From: Acidobacteriota bacterium
GTDB lineage: Bacteria > Acidobacteriota > Terriglobia > Terriglobales > Acidobacteriaceae
NCBI GenBank assembly: GCA_021779695.1
Contig: JAJYAE010000244.1
Span: 1 to 6,696, forward strand
DNA length: 6,696 bases
Direction of reading: 5' to 3'
The notes beneath the pieces are model-generated. The model was not told the origin of the DNA, did no database searches, and saw only the letters and a list, made by a program, of their open reading frames with translations. Each line of letters opens with the position of its first letter. The first letter of the stretch is position 1. This document shows, piece after piece, positions 1 to 6,696 of this stretch. Both the position numbers and the translations under genes were made by a program.

Positions 1-117
1 ATCGGCTACTGGTACACCGGCCTCATGAGCCTGCTCCAGGGCCGCTTTGAACGCTGGCGTACCGGCGCCAACACCGACGAGGAGTCCAGCCCCAAGCCCT
101 TCCCGGTGGGAGTGTAA
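1..117 (+). CDS. C-terminal end of an unrecognised protein (5' truncated by window edge)
   Basis: The first reading frame is open from base 1 and ends at TAA 115-117, giving 38 residues that begin IGYWYTGLMSLLQGRFERW. The first part is hydrophobic and aromatic and is followed by basic residues (RFERWR) and a polar, Pro-rich tail ending FPVGV. This pattern would suit the end of a last membrane helix plus a cytoplasmic tail, but that is only an inference. No family is recognisable from so short a piece. The next gene on the same strand starts 42 bases later, so the two could be co-transcribed. Confidence 0.5.
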   Translation: MGYWYTGLMSLLQGRFERWRTGANTDEESSPKPFPVGV

Positions 118-159
118 CCGCCTTCCCAGTTAGCCAAGAGACGGAAGAATGGAGGGACC

Positions 160-630
160 GTGGAAGCTACTCCCAACACGTTGCCGACTCACTTCTGGCT
201 TCTCTTCCCCGTCTTTTTCATTGGCCTCTGGGCGCTCATCGGCCTGCTCATCAGCTTTCTGAGCGGCTGGTGGGTACTGGCCAGCAGGTTCAGTACGACA
301 GAACAGCCCTTCGGTGACGTTAAAACTGCGGGGCCGCTCTTTTACGGAGTCTATCTCCGTTTCTGGACGCACTACAGCAGCGTCGTCCGCATCACTGCCG
401 CACACGATGCCCTGTACCTCTCCGTCCTGTTTCTGTTCCGGATTGGCCATCCGCCTCTGCGCATCCCCTGGAACGAAATCCGATTCACCACGACTACATA
501 CTTCTTTCGGCGCTACATGGTACTCACCCTCGGCACAACAGAGCAGATCCCGCTGCGTATCTCGCAGCGAATGGCCTGCAATCTAGGCCTCACAGAGCGG
601 TTTTCCACTCCATCCGCTCCGATTGAATAG
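160..630 (+). CDS. Hypothetical membrane-anchored protein, 156 aa
   Basis: The start is GTG at 160, preceded by a GGAGGG purine run (151-156) with a short gap of 3 bases. The ATG at 149 is in another frame, and no in-frame ATG occurs before residue 120, so the GTG is preferred. One strongly hydrophobic stretch at about residues 12-35 should be a membrane anchor. It is followed by SGWWVLASRF, and then a soluble part of mixed beta character with the motif LYLSVLFLFRIGHPPLRIPW (residues 86-104). That layout, an N-terminal helix, then SGWxxLAxxF and LYLSVLxLFRxGHPPLxIPW, resembles a family of uncharacterised bacterial proteins I recall from Acidobacteria and other phyla. A PH-like fold is conceivable for the soluble part but is unproven. 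No catalytic motif is visible. It lies 110 bp upstream of guaB on the same strand, but guaB seems to have its own leader. Function unknown. Confidence 0.75.
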   Translation: MEATPNTLPTHFWLLFPVFFIGLWALIGLLISFLSGWWVLASRFSTTEQPFGDVKTAGPLFYGVYLRFWTHYSSVVRITAAHDALYLSVLFLFRIGHPPLRIPWNEIRFTTTTYFFRRYMVLTLGTTEQIPLRISQRMACNLGLTERFSTPSAPIE

Positions 631-671
631 CTCCCTTGGGCCCTGCCAACCCGCGCCTTTGCCGCCTCCGC

Positions 672-677
672 TACAAT
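672..677 (+). promoter_or_regulatory. Candidate -10 element for guaB (TACAAT)
   Basis: TACAAT matches the sigma-70 -10 consensus at five of six positions. It sits in the 111-bp gap before guaB and would put the transcript start near 684, just before the stem-loop at 686-729. No convincing -35 hexamer lies 16-18 bases upstream, so this is a weak call based on one half of a promoter. Confidence 0.3.
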
Positions 678-683
678 AGGTGA

Positions 684-2264
<1,581 letters not shown>

Positions 2265-2365
2265 TCCACACTTGCGCGGCCACATTCCCTGCACCGTCAG
2301 GCAGGGCCGCCATCCAGGCGGTTCTGCTGCGGCAGCCACCCGCACAACACGAAAGGTTGATTCCG

Positions 2366-2854
2366 TTGCCAGAAGCGCCTCGCCCCATCCTCAAACGCTC
2401 TGTTCGGGTGAGTGCCTGGTTGCCGGTCCTCATCGGCACGCTGATGATTGCCGCATCCTCATCCAATGCCTTCAGCTCGGACCACACCAGCCAGCCCTTC
2501 CGCTGGATCTACGAGGAACTCTTCGGCCCTGTCTCCAATATGCGTTGGGGGCACATCCATTTCTATATCCGTAAGGGGATGCACTTCTGCGGATACGGCG
2601 TCTACGGCCTCCTCTGGCTCCGCGCCTGGTGGCTTACGTTGCCCAAGTCCCGCTATTTCCAGGACGCAATCCTCGCCATCCTCGGCTGCGGCCTTGTCGC
2701 CAGTTCTGACGAATTCCACCAGAGCTTTTTGGCCCATCGCACCGGCTCGCCCCGCGATGTCCTGCTCGATTGCTGCGGCGCCATGACGCTGCTTCTGCTC
2801 TCCTATCTGGCACTGCGCCTCTTCCGCCCGGAGAAGCTCACCCACTCCGCCTGA
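2366..2854 (+). CDS. VanZ-family membrane protein, about 162 aa
   Basis: The protein shows the VanZ-like (PF04892) pattern. A first hydrophobic segment at about residues 15-36 is followed by RKGMHFCGYGVYGLLWL (69-85), a third hydrophobic stretch at about 101-113, then the signature SDEFHQSFLAHRTGSPRDV (114-132), and a last membrane segment at about 138-151. The family is named after the teicoplanin-resistance accessory protein VanZ; most chromosomal members have no assigned role, and resistance should not be assumed. No ATG is available. TTG 2366 has a GAAAGG run (2351-2356) at 9 bases, while TTG 2357 abuts that run, so 2366 is preferred. GTG 2408 would also keep most of the first helix. It lies 101 bp after guaB on the same strand and ends convergently with a broken acetyltransferase gene. 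Confidence 0.85.
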   Translation: MPEAPRPILKRSVRVSAWLPVLIGTLMIAASSSNAFSSDHTSQPFRWIYEELFGPVSNMRWGHIHFYIRKGMHFCGYGVYGLLWLRAWWLTLPKSRYFQDAILAILGCGLVASSDEFHQSFLAHRTGSPRDVLLDCCGAMTLLLLSYLALRLFRPEKLTHSA

Positions 2855-2875
2855 ACCGCGCCGCCGGCCGGTTCA
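2852..2875. terminator. Hairpin shared by the two convergent 3' ends (weak)
   Basis: TGAACCG (2852-2858) and CGGTTCA (2869-2875) form a perfect 7-bp stem around a 10-base GC-rich loop. The 5' arm begins with the TGA stop of the VanZ-family gene, and the 3' arm ends with the TGA stop (read on the minus strand) of the acetyltransferase pseudogene. No T-run follows on either strand, so termination strength is doubtful. Confidence 0.35.
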
Positions 2876-3174
2876 CTTCAGTCGGCAACGCAAGCGATCC
2901 TCTTCCAGCAGCACGCCCCAGACGTTCTCCATCCGGCGCATCCCATCGGGCATCCATCGGTCGCATCCATAAAAGCGCGCAGCACGGCAATTGTCTCTCA
3001 GCACCCACAGGTACGCACTGCATGGGTAAAGTCGTATCGCACCGCACGATCCTCCGGGCAAAGACGATCAAGATATCCATCGGGGATCAGTCCGCGATAG
3101 GCTACCTGCCACGAGCGCACATGCACCCGCGCAACCGCCATCGCATCTCCAGGTTCTGCGGCGCGAACAATCAT
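2873..3174 (-). pseudogene. GNAT-family N-acetyltransferase remnant (frameshift and central deletion)
   Basis: Reading the minus strand from ATG 3174 gives a typical GNAT N-terminus: MIVRAAEPGDAMAVARVHV followed by RSWQVAYRGLIPDGYLDRL, then PEDRAVRYDF. This frame soon runs to a TGA near 2999. In another minus frame the C-terminal strands and helix of the same family follow: YLWVLRDNCRAARFYGCDRW, then MPDGMRRMENVWGVLLEED, ending at TGA 2873-2875. Between the two parts, near 3005-3030, the central segment holding the acetyl-CoA loop (motif A, normally Q/R-x-x-G-x-G/A) is missing. About 60 residues seem lost compared with a usual length of about 165, so the product could not bind acetyl-CoA. The remaining order N-part then C-part on one strand shows a decayed gene rather than chance similarity. 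It has an in-frame TGA just before the ATG, so the start is clear. Confidence 0.82.
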
Positions 3175-3283
3175 GCCTCAAGTATTTCCGCTCCCACGCG
3201 AGGAGTCGATGTCACAAATGTGCAGGGACTCCATCCCCAGATGGTTACAAACCGATGGGCTATTTACGGGCAATTCCAGAAGT

Positions 3284-3289
3284 TACAAT
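3284..3289 (+). promoter_or_regulatory. Candidate -10 element for the TMEM175-like gene (TACAAT)
   Basis: TACAAT lies 69 bases before the start codon at 3359 and predicts a leader of about 60 bases. A poor -35 (TTTACG, 3263-3268) stands 15 bases upstream. The same hexamer occurs before guaB. The stretch 3175-3358 between the broken acetyltransferase gene and this gene shows no other coding signal, so a promoter here is expected, but the match is weak. Confidence 0.3.
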
Positions 3290-3349
3290 CGATTCACCGG
3301 ATCGGCCCCACTCGCGCTCGACGCCATTCCAGTCTCAACCCGTCCGCCG

Positions 3350-3354
3350 GGAGG
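3350..3354 (+). promoter_or_regulatory. Ribosome binding site fixing the TMEM175-like start (GGAGG)
   Basis: GGAGG lies 4 bases before ATG 3359 and is the strongest SD match in the region. It decides the start in favour of ATG 3359 over the in-frame upstream extension to 3173, whose extra 62 codons have no membrane or family character and lie partly in the pseudogene neighbourhood. Confidence 0.75.
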
Positions 3355-3358
3355 TCCC

Positions 3359-3946
3359 ATGCACAAGGCGCGCCTTGAAGCCTTCAGCGACGGAGTGCTC
3401 GCCATCATCATCACCATCATGGTGCTTGATCTGCACATTCCCCGCGGCCAGCAACTCAGCGCCTTACAACCGCTTCTGCCTGTCTTCCTTAGCTACGTCC
3501 TCAGCTTCGTCTACATCGGCATCTATTGGAACAACCACCACCACATGCTCCATGCCGCCCACCGTGTCTCCGGCGGCGTGCTCTGGGCAAATCTGCATCT
3601 TCTCTTCTGGCTCTCGCTGTTCCCGTTCGTCACCGGCTGGATGGGCGAAAACAACTTTGGTGCGGTTCCCACCGCCCTTTATGGCATCGTCCTCATGATG
3701 GCCGGCGCCGCCTACTGGATTCTGGCCCATGCCCTCATCGCGGTTGAGGGGAAGCACTCCATCCTGGCACGCGCCATCGGCGCAGATCGCAAAGGCGTTC
3801 TGTCCATTGTGTTCTATGCCATCGCAATCCCGCTCTCCTTCCTGCATCGCTTCGTGGCGCAGGCAATCTTCGTCGGCGTCGCGCTCATCTGGCTCGTCCC
3901 TGACCGCCGCATCGAGCGCGCTCTGCCGCAAAGCGAAGCGGATTGA
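3359..3946 (+). CDS. TMEM175/DUF1211-family potassium-channel-like membrane protein, 195 aa
   Basis: The first helix RLEAFSDGVLAIIITIMVL (residues 5-23) holds the family hallmark R-x-x-x-F-S-D-G (Arg5, Phe9-Ser10-Asp11-Gly12). Bacterial TMEM175 proteins have one six-helix unit and assemble as tetramers. In characterised members they form leak-type potassium channels lined by hydrophobic residues of helix 1. Hydrophobic segments here fall at about 8-25, 40-57, 72-95, 104-129, 146-163 and 166-181, matching six helices. The stretch YWNNHHHMLHAAHRV (56-70) and LWANLHLLFWLSLFPFVTGW (75-94) are also typical. The length is the family norm and the frame is intact. The gene stands alone, with a promoter candidate in front and the terminator of the convergent rplQ operon behind. 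Ion selectivity of this protein is inferred from the family only. Confidence 0.9.
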   Translation: MHKARLEAFSDGVLAIIITIMVLDLHIPRGQQLSALQPLLPVFLSYVLSFVYIGIYWNNHHHMLHAAHRVSGGVLWANLHLLFWLSLFPFVTGWMGENNFGAVPTALYGIVLMMAGAAYWILAHALIAVEGKHSILARAIGADRKGVLSIVFYAIAIPLSFLHRFVAQAIFVGVALIWLVPDRRIERALPQSEAD

Positions 3947-3976
3947 TCCTGCACACAGCCCCCGCACAGCGGCCCT

Positions 3977-4015
3977 GAACAGAAAACGGGCATATCCCGC
4001 AATGGGATATGCCCG
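3977..4015 (-). terminator. Strong intrinsic terminator of the rpsD-rpoA-rplQ transcript
   Basis: The stem 3987-3998 pairs with 4004-4015 over 12 bp without mismatch (the arms are CGGGCATATCCC and its complement), with a 5-base loop at 3999-4003. On the minus strand the stem is followed at once by TTTTCTGTTC (3986-3977). It lies 48 bases after the rplQ stop codon. The + side has no T-run, so it chiefly serves the minus-strand operon and also separates it from the facing TMEM175-like gene. Confidence 0.92.
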
Positions 4016-4021
4016 CCTCGC

Positions 4022-4035
4022 CCTGCCGAAGCAGG
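4022..4035 (-). other. cUUCGg tetraloop hairpin in the rplQ 3' untranslated region
   Basis: Read on the minus strand, CCTGC-TTCG-GCAGG gives a 5-bp stem closed by a C-G pair around UUCG, an exceptionally stable RNA loop. It sits between the rplQ stop codon and the terminator. It may help protect the transcript end. Confidence 0.55.
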
Positions 4036-4062
4036 ACGATCTTCTGCTCGAAGGACCGATGC

Positions 4063-4536
4063 TTACGCGGCCTCTTCGCCGCCTTCTTCCTTCTTGGCTT
4101 CCTCAAGCTGCTTTTCGAGCTCGGCGCGCTTCTTCGCGCGTGAGTCGGCGCGCTTCTGCCGCTTCTCGTCCAGCTGCTTCTCGGCGCCCAGCAGTTCGAT
4201 GAAGGCCTTCTCCGCCCCATCGCCCTTCTGGAAGCCCGTGCGCACAATGCGCAGGTATCCGCCGTTGCGGTCGCCGTAGCGAGGAGCCACGGTGTCAAAA
4301 AGCCGCGTTACGGCTTCGTCGGTCTGGAGGAAGCTCAGCGCCTGCCGCCGTGCATGCACGTCGCCCTTCTTTCCCAGCGTAATCATCTTCTCCACATGCG
4401 GACGCACCGCTTTGGCCTTTGCCACGGTGGTCTCCACACGATCTTCCACGATCACGGACGTCACCAGGTTGCGCAGCAGCGCGCGGCGGTGGCTGGTGTT
4501 GCGTCCGAGTTTGAATCCTGCATTGCGATGGCGCAT
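4063..4536 (-). CDS. rplQ: 50S ribosomal protein L17, 157 aa
   Basis: L17 (bL17) is a component of the large ribosomal subunit located near the exit tunnel. The N-terminal [20 protein letters not shown] and the run of L17 motifs ([18 protein letters not shown], residues 25-42; [14 protein letters not shown], 54-67; [19 protein letters not shown], 91-109) identify it. The conserved domain ends at about residue 118. The last 40 residues are Lys/Glu/Ala-rich ([13 protein letters not shown] then [12 protein letters not shown]), a likely charged helix or coiled coil, longer than in the 127-residue E. coli protein. The start ATG 4536 has AGGAG at 6 bases. It is the last gene of the operon, 219 bp after rpoA, followed by a strong terminator. 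Confidence 0.97.
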   Translation of the reverse strand: MRHRNAGFKLGRNTSHRRALLRNLVTSVIVEDRVETTVAKAKAVRPHVEKMITLGKKGDVHARRQALSFLQTDEAVTRLFDTVAPRYGDRNGGYLRIVRTGFQKGDGAEKAFIELLGAEKQLDEKRQKRADSRAKKRAELEKQLEEAKKEEGGEEAA

Positions 4537-4571
4537 CTTTGGCTCCTGGCTTCTTGCTCCTAGCTTCTAGC
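4537..4571 (-). repeat. Tandem heptamer array (5 units) running into the rplQ start codon
   Basis: On the minus strand, units of exactly 7 bases begin at 4571, 4564, 4557, 4550 and 4543, each starting with GC; the first is GCTAGAA and the next GCTAGGA. Consensus is GCYARRA, with the last unit most degenerate. The array ends directly at ATG 4536. The rplQ SD is made by the fourth unit plus the first base of the fifth. Confidence 0.75.
4543..4547 (-). promoter_or_regulatory. rplQ ribosome binding site embedded in the heptamer array (AGGAG)
   Basis: AGGAG lies 6 bases before the rplQ ATG. A second AGGAG (4557-4561) lies exactly 14 bases (two repeat units) further upstream, because unit type GCYAGGA followed by G recreates the motif. 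The SD is thus part of a repeat. Confidence 0.75.
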
Positions 4572-4574
4572 TCG

Positions 4575-4594
4575 ATTGCCGCGGAACCGGCAAT
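4575..4594. other. Hairpin in the rpoA-rplQ spacer
   Basis: ATTGCCG (4575-4581) pairs with CGGCAAT (4588-4594) around a 6-base loop, with a G-T pair possible outside. The inverted octamers TTCTAGCT (4565-4572) and AGCTAGAA (4613-4620) enclose it and could form an outer stem. No T-run follows on the minus strand, so it is not a terminator. Confidence 0.5.
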
Positions 4595-4642
4595 TTGGTA
4601 TTCGCACCTGAAAGCTAGAATCGAGTCGCTCTTTGAAATCTC

Positions 4643-4663
4643 GACTTGCTTCCAGCTTCCAGC
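4643..4663 (-). repeat. Short heptamer repeat GCTGGAA, two exact units plus a partial one
   Basis: On the minus strand GCTGGAA occurs at 4663-4657 and again at 4656-4650, followed by GCAAGTC (4649-4643). It is related to the GCTAGAA units elsewhere in the same spacer and has the same orientation as the array next to rplQ. Confidence 0.6.
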
Positions 4664-4719
4664 TGCTCAACCTCTAGCCCGCAAACAAGAACCGGCACTG
4701 CTGGTCCCAACTCGCTCAG

Positions 4720-4754
4720 GCTAGTAGCGAACAGCTAGAAGCTAGTAGCTGTTT
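4720..4754 (+). repeat. Tandem heptamer array (5 units) abutting the rpoA stop codon
   Basis: On the + strand, units of exactly 7 bases begin at 4720, 4727, 4734, 4741 and 4748, each starting with GC. Two are GCTAGTA and one is GCTAGAA; 4727 and 4748 are diverged. A single base separates the array from the rpoA stop (4756-4758). Orientation is opposite to the array next to rplQ. Confidence 0.75.
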
Positions 4755-4755
4755 C

Positions 4756-5850
4756 TTAAAAATTCTCCGTCTCCGTGGGCAGCTGCAGGTCAACCGAATC
4801 CAGCGGCTCGTCCTCGTCGTCGAAATGTCCGTAGCTGGCGGCCAGCGCCGTTGCCGGGGGAATGCTCGTCGGCCCCGGAACCGCATTGCCGCTCTCGTCA
4901 ATCTTCATGCCAAGCGAAAGACCCATCTGCGCAAGAATTTCCTTGATTTCGTTCAGGCTCTTGCGGCCAAAGTTCTTCGTCTTCAGCATCTCCGCTTCGG
5001 TCTTCTGCACCAGCTCGCCGATCGTCTGGATATTGGCGTTCTTCAGGCAGTTGTAGCTGCGCACGCTCAACTCCAGCTCTTCCACTGAGCGGTTCAGATT
5101 GTCGTTGCGGAGCATCACGCGGCCTTCTTCGCCACGCGACTCGGCTTCAATCTCTTCCTCGAAGTTGATGAAGATGTTCATGTGGTCCTTCAGCAGCTTC
5201 GCCGCCAGGCCCACTGCATCGGCCGGCGCCACGGCGCCGTTGGTCCACACTTCCAGCGTCAGCTTGTCATAGTCCGTGATCTGGCCCAGACGCGCCGCCT
5301 CCACCAGGTAATTCACGCGCCGCACAGGCGAGTGCACCGAATCCACCGGAATAAAGCCCAGTCCGAGATCCGAATCAAAATTCTTGTCGGCAGAGACATA
5401 CCCGCGCCCGCGCTTCAGGCGCATCTCCATCTCCAGGCGACCACCCTCTGACACTGTGGCAATGTAGATGCCCTTGTCCAGGATCTCCACGTCCCCATCG
5501 GCCTCAATCATGCCGCTGGTCACCACGCCGGGCTGGTCGGCGCGCAGATACAGCGCCTTGGGACCGTCGCCCGCAAGCTTGAAGGGAATCTGCTTCAGGT
5601 TGAGGATGATGTCGGTGGCGTCTTCCACCACACCGGGAATCGACTGGAACTCATGCAGCACGCCCTCGATGCGAACCGCGGTCACCGCGGCGCCTTCAAT
5701 CGAGCTCAGCAAGGTACGGCGCAGTGCATTGCCAATGGTTGTGCCAAATCCGCGCTCAAACGGCTGCGCGCTGAACTTGCCGTAGGTTTCGGTCAGCGAC
5801 TCGGCATCAACTGCCAGGCGCTTCGGTTTCTGGAATCCTCTCCACAACAT
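4756..5850 (-). CDS. rpoA: DNA-directed RNA polymerase subunit alpha, 364 aa
   Basis: The alpha subunit dimerises to seed RNA polymerase assembly, and its C-terminal domain contacts UP elements and activators. The N-terminal domain (to about residue 235) shows [28 protein letters not shown] and [18 protein letters not shown]. After a linker, the C-terminal domain (about 250-318) has [19 protein letters not shown] and [14 protein letters not shown]. Arg264 in VRSYNCLK corresponds to E. coli Arg265, the key DNA-contact residue. The tail of about 45 residues (316-364) is Pro/Ala-rich then acidic ([11 protein letters not shown]), longer than in E. coli. Start: ATG 5850 gives [12 protein letters not shown], which fits the bacterial family; the longer in-frame ATG 5877 would add MPRGKRDED and has no SD. 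The SD before 5850 is also weak (GAGA/GAAG). It lies between rpsD and rplQ, as in most alpha operons. Confidence 0.97.
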   Translation of the reverse strand: MLWRGFQKPKRLAVDAESLTETYGKFSAQPFERGFGTTIGNALRRTLLSSIEGAAVTAVRIEGVLHEFQSIPGVVEDATDIILNLKQIPFKLAGDGPKALYLRADQPGVVTSGMIEADGDVEILDKGIYIATVSEGGRLEMEMRLKRGRGYVSADKNFDSDLGLGFIPVDSVHSPVRRVNYLVEAARLGQITDYDKLTLEVWTNGAVAPADAVGLAAKLLKDHMNIFINFEEEIEAESRGEEGRVMLRNDNLNRSVEELELSVRSYNCLKNANIQTIGELVQKTEAEMLKTKNFGRKSLNEIKEILAQMGLSLGMKIDESGNAVPGPTSIPPATALAASYGHFDDEDEPLDSVDLQLPTETENF

Positions 5851-5925
5851 ATCTTCGTCTCGTTTCCCACGCGGCATGTACGTCGCGATGCATTCTGCGG
5901 CGGCCGCGCAAGTGCTCCTTCGGTT

Positions 5926-5949
5926 GAAATGCAGCCCCTGGCTTTAGCC
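5926..5949. repeat. Possible REP-like palindromic motif in the rpsD-rpoA spacer
   Basis: GGCTTTAGCC (5940-5949) is a near palindrome, and it follows GCAGCCCC (5931-5938), whose GCCCC can alternatively pair with part of GGCTAAAGCCAGGGGC on the other strand. I recall GGCTAAAGCC-like palindromes as frequent in acidobacterial intergenic DNA, but with one copy here the repeat status is untested. Confidence 0.25.
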
Positions 5950-5986
5950 CTCAACCTCCCGCTCCATCTCGCTATCGCAAGGGTGA

Positions 5987-6014
5987 GCTGAAGGCTGACG
6001 GCTGATAGCTGAAG
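5987..6014 (+). repeat. Tandem heptamer array GCTGANN (4 units) before the rpsD 3' end
   Basis: Units of exactly 7 bases begin at 5987, 5994, 6001 and 6008; the first and last are GCTGAAG and the third is GCTGATA. All four share GCTGA. A further AGCTGG follows at 6015-6020, after which the rpsD stop codon begins at 6023 (read on the minus strand). It lies in the transcribed spacer between rpsD and rpoA. Confidence 0.75.
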
Positions 6015-6022
6015 AGCTGGTG

Positions 6023-6652
6023 TTACTTGCTGTACAGTTCGACGATCAGCTGCTCGTTGACGGGCAGGTTCACGTCCTTGCGTCCGGGCAGGCTCAGCAC
6101 ACGGCCGGACAGATTCTCAAAACTCGCCTCAAGCCACGCCGGAACAGGATTTGCCGCAGCAAACTGCGCCGCCTGCTCCACGATGACCATCTTCTTCGCA
6201 CCCTCACGAATGGCGATCTCGTCGCCAACATTCACCTGGTAGGAAGGAATGTTCACCTTCTTGCCATTCACCGTCACGTGGCCATGGCGCACCACCTGGC
6301 GAGCCTGACGGCGGGACATCGCAAAGCCCAGGCGGAACGCAACATTGTCCAGCCGGCGCTCCAGTTGCTGGATCAGCAATTCGCCCGTCACGCCCTGCGC
6401 GCGGCTTGCCTTCTCGTAGTAGGTGCGGAACTGGCCTTCAAGCGTAAAGTACATGCGCTTGGCCTTCTGCTTCTCATGCAGTTGCAGACCGTAGCCCACA
6501 ATCTTGGCCTTGCGATCCTTGCCGTGCTGACCCGGCGCAAAGTTGCGCTTCTCCAGCGGGCAACGCTCTGAGGTGCACTTGGCGCCCTTCAAAAAAAGCT
6601 TGGTGCCTTCGCGACGGCAAAGGCGGCAGACTGCTCCGGTATAACGTGCCAT
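6023..6652 (-). CDS. rpsD: 30S ribosomal protein S4, 209 aa
   Basis: S4 (uS4) binds 16S rRNA early in 30S assembly and helps guard the mRNA entry site; in some bacteria it also represses its own operon. The N-terminus [18 protein letters not shown] carries Cys9, Cys12, Cys26 and Cys31, the C-x2-C and C-x4-C pattern of zinc-binding (C+) S4 proteins such as that of Thermus. [12 protein letters not shown] (33-44) is typical. The S4 RNA-binding domain covers about residues 98-160, with [19 protein letters not shown] and [18 protein letters not shown]. The protein ends with [11 protein letters not shown] and is of normal length. Start ATG 6652 has AGGAG (6658-6662) at 5 bases. It is followed by rpoA after a 172-bp spacer, as in the E. 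coli order rpsM-rpsK-rpsD-rpoA-rplQ; rpsK is not visible in the last 34 bases. Confidence 0.98.
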   Translation of the reverse strand: MARYTGAVCRLCRREGTKLFLKGAKCTSERCPLEKRNFAPGQHGKDRKAKIVGYGLQLHEKQKAKRMYFTLEGQFRTYYEKASRAQGVTGELLIQQLERRLDNVAFRLGFAMSRRQARQVVRHGHVTVNGKKVNIPSYQVNVGDEIAIREGAKKMVIVEQAAQFAAANPVPAWLEASFENLSGRVLSLPGRKDVNLPVNEQLIVELYSK

Positions 6653-6696
6653 TTCTTCTCCTGACTTCGGATGACGGCCGGTTTACATGTCCCCGG

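Larger units (their letters stand above)
4560..4745. repeat. 13-base perfect inverted repeat bounding the rpoA-rplQ spacer
   Basis: CTAGCTTCTAGCT (4560-4572) and AGCTAGAAGCTAG (4733-4745) are exact reverse complements, 160 bases apart. They arise because the heptamer arrays at the two ends of the spacer have opposite orientation. A third copy of the complementary 8-mer AGCTAGAA lies at 4613-4620. In RNA these could pair in alternative ways. Confidence 0.7.

Noticed and set aside
2307..2321. Possible terminator after guaB (CCGCC-ATCCA-GGCGG)
   Set aside because: The stem is only 5 bp and is followed by TTCTGC rather than a T-run; too weak to call in GC-rich DNA.
3173..3358. In-frame 62-codon N-terminal extension of the TMEM175-like gene
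   Set aside because: A strong GGAGG stands before ATG 3359, the family begins at that Met, and the extension has no family or membrane character.
4537..4755. CRISPR array or small coding gene in the rpoA-rplQ spacer
   Set aside because: The repeat units are 7 bases without spacers of constant length, and the open frames across the spacer have no family character.
5851..5877. Upstream in-frame ATG for rpoA (adds nine residues MPRGKRDED)
   Set aside because: No SD precedes it, and the known family start MLWRGFQKP fits ATG 5850 better.
5807..5893. 28-codon minus-strand frame starting upstream of rpoA and overlapping its start, with AAGGAG at 5915-5920
   Set aside because: The AAGGAG is 21 bases from the ATG of this frame, the peptide has no recognisable features, and overlap with rpoA in another frame is likely chance. 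The unused SD is curious but not enough.

Overview
This window looks like chromosomal DNA from a bacterium of moderately high G+C content. My best guess is Acidobacteriota, class Terriglobia (Terriglobus/Edaphobacter/Granulicella type). The grounds are the RpoA N-terminus [12 protein letters not shown], the order rpsD-rpoA-rplQ, a zinc-type ribosomal protein S4, and heptanucleotide repeats in the intergenic spacers. The phylum is an inference from remembered protein and repeat style, not from a search.

Left part (1-2264, + strand): the last 38 codons of an unrecognised gene, a small single-pass membrane protein of unknown function (160-630), then guaB, encoding IMP dehydrogenase, the committed step of GTP synthesis. 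guaB has a 111-bp upstream gap with a -10-like hexamer and a long nested stem-loop just before an ATG that lacks a clear Shine-Dalgarno (SD) sequence. Its active-site flap carries about 20 extra residues compared with the E. coli enzyme.

Middle part (2265-3946): a small accessory patch. It has a VanZ-family membrane protein (+), a broken GNAT acetyltransferase gene on the minus strand (frameshifted and missing its central acetyl-CoA-binding part), and a TMEM175/DUF1211-family potassium-channel-like protein (+). The patch looks like a site where genes are gained and lost between two housekeeping blocks.

Right part (3977-6652, minus strand): the distal end of the conserved alpha ribosomal operon, transcribed rpsD (S4) -> rpoA (RNA polymerase alpha) -> rplQ (L17). 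It ends in a strong intrinsic terminator (12-bp stem plus T-run) facing the TMEM175 gene. The genes supply a 30S assembly protein, the RNA polymerase assembly platform and a 50S exit-tunnel protein from one transcript.

The most unusual signal is in the two long spacers of this operon (4537-4755 and 5851-6022). Both hold tandem heptamer arrays with an exact 7-base period and cores GCTAGAA/GCTAGTA or GCTGAAG/GCTGATA. One array runs up to the rplQ start codon and contains its SD. Another begins one base from the rpoA stop codon. The two arrays in the rpoA-rplQ spacer are mutually inverted and share a perfect 13-base inverted repeat, so the spacer as a whole resembles a small element with inverted repetitive ends.
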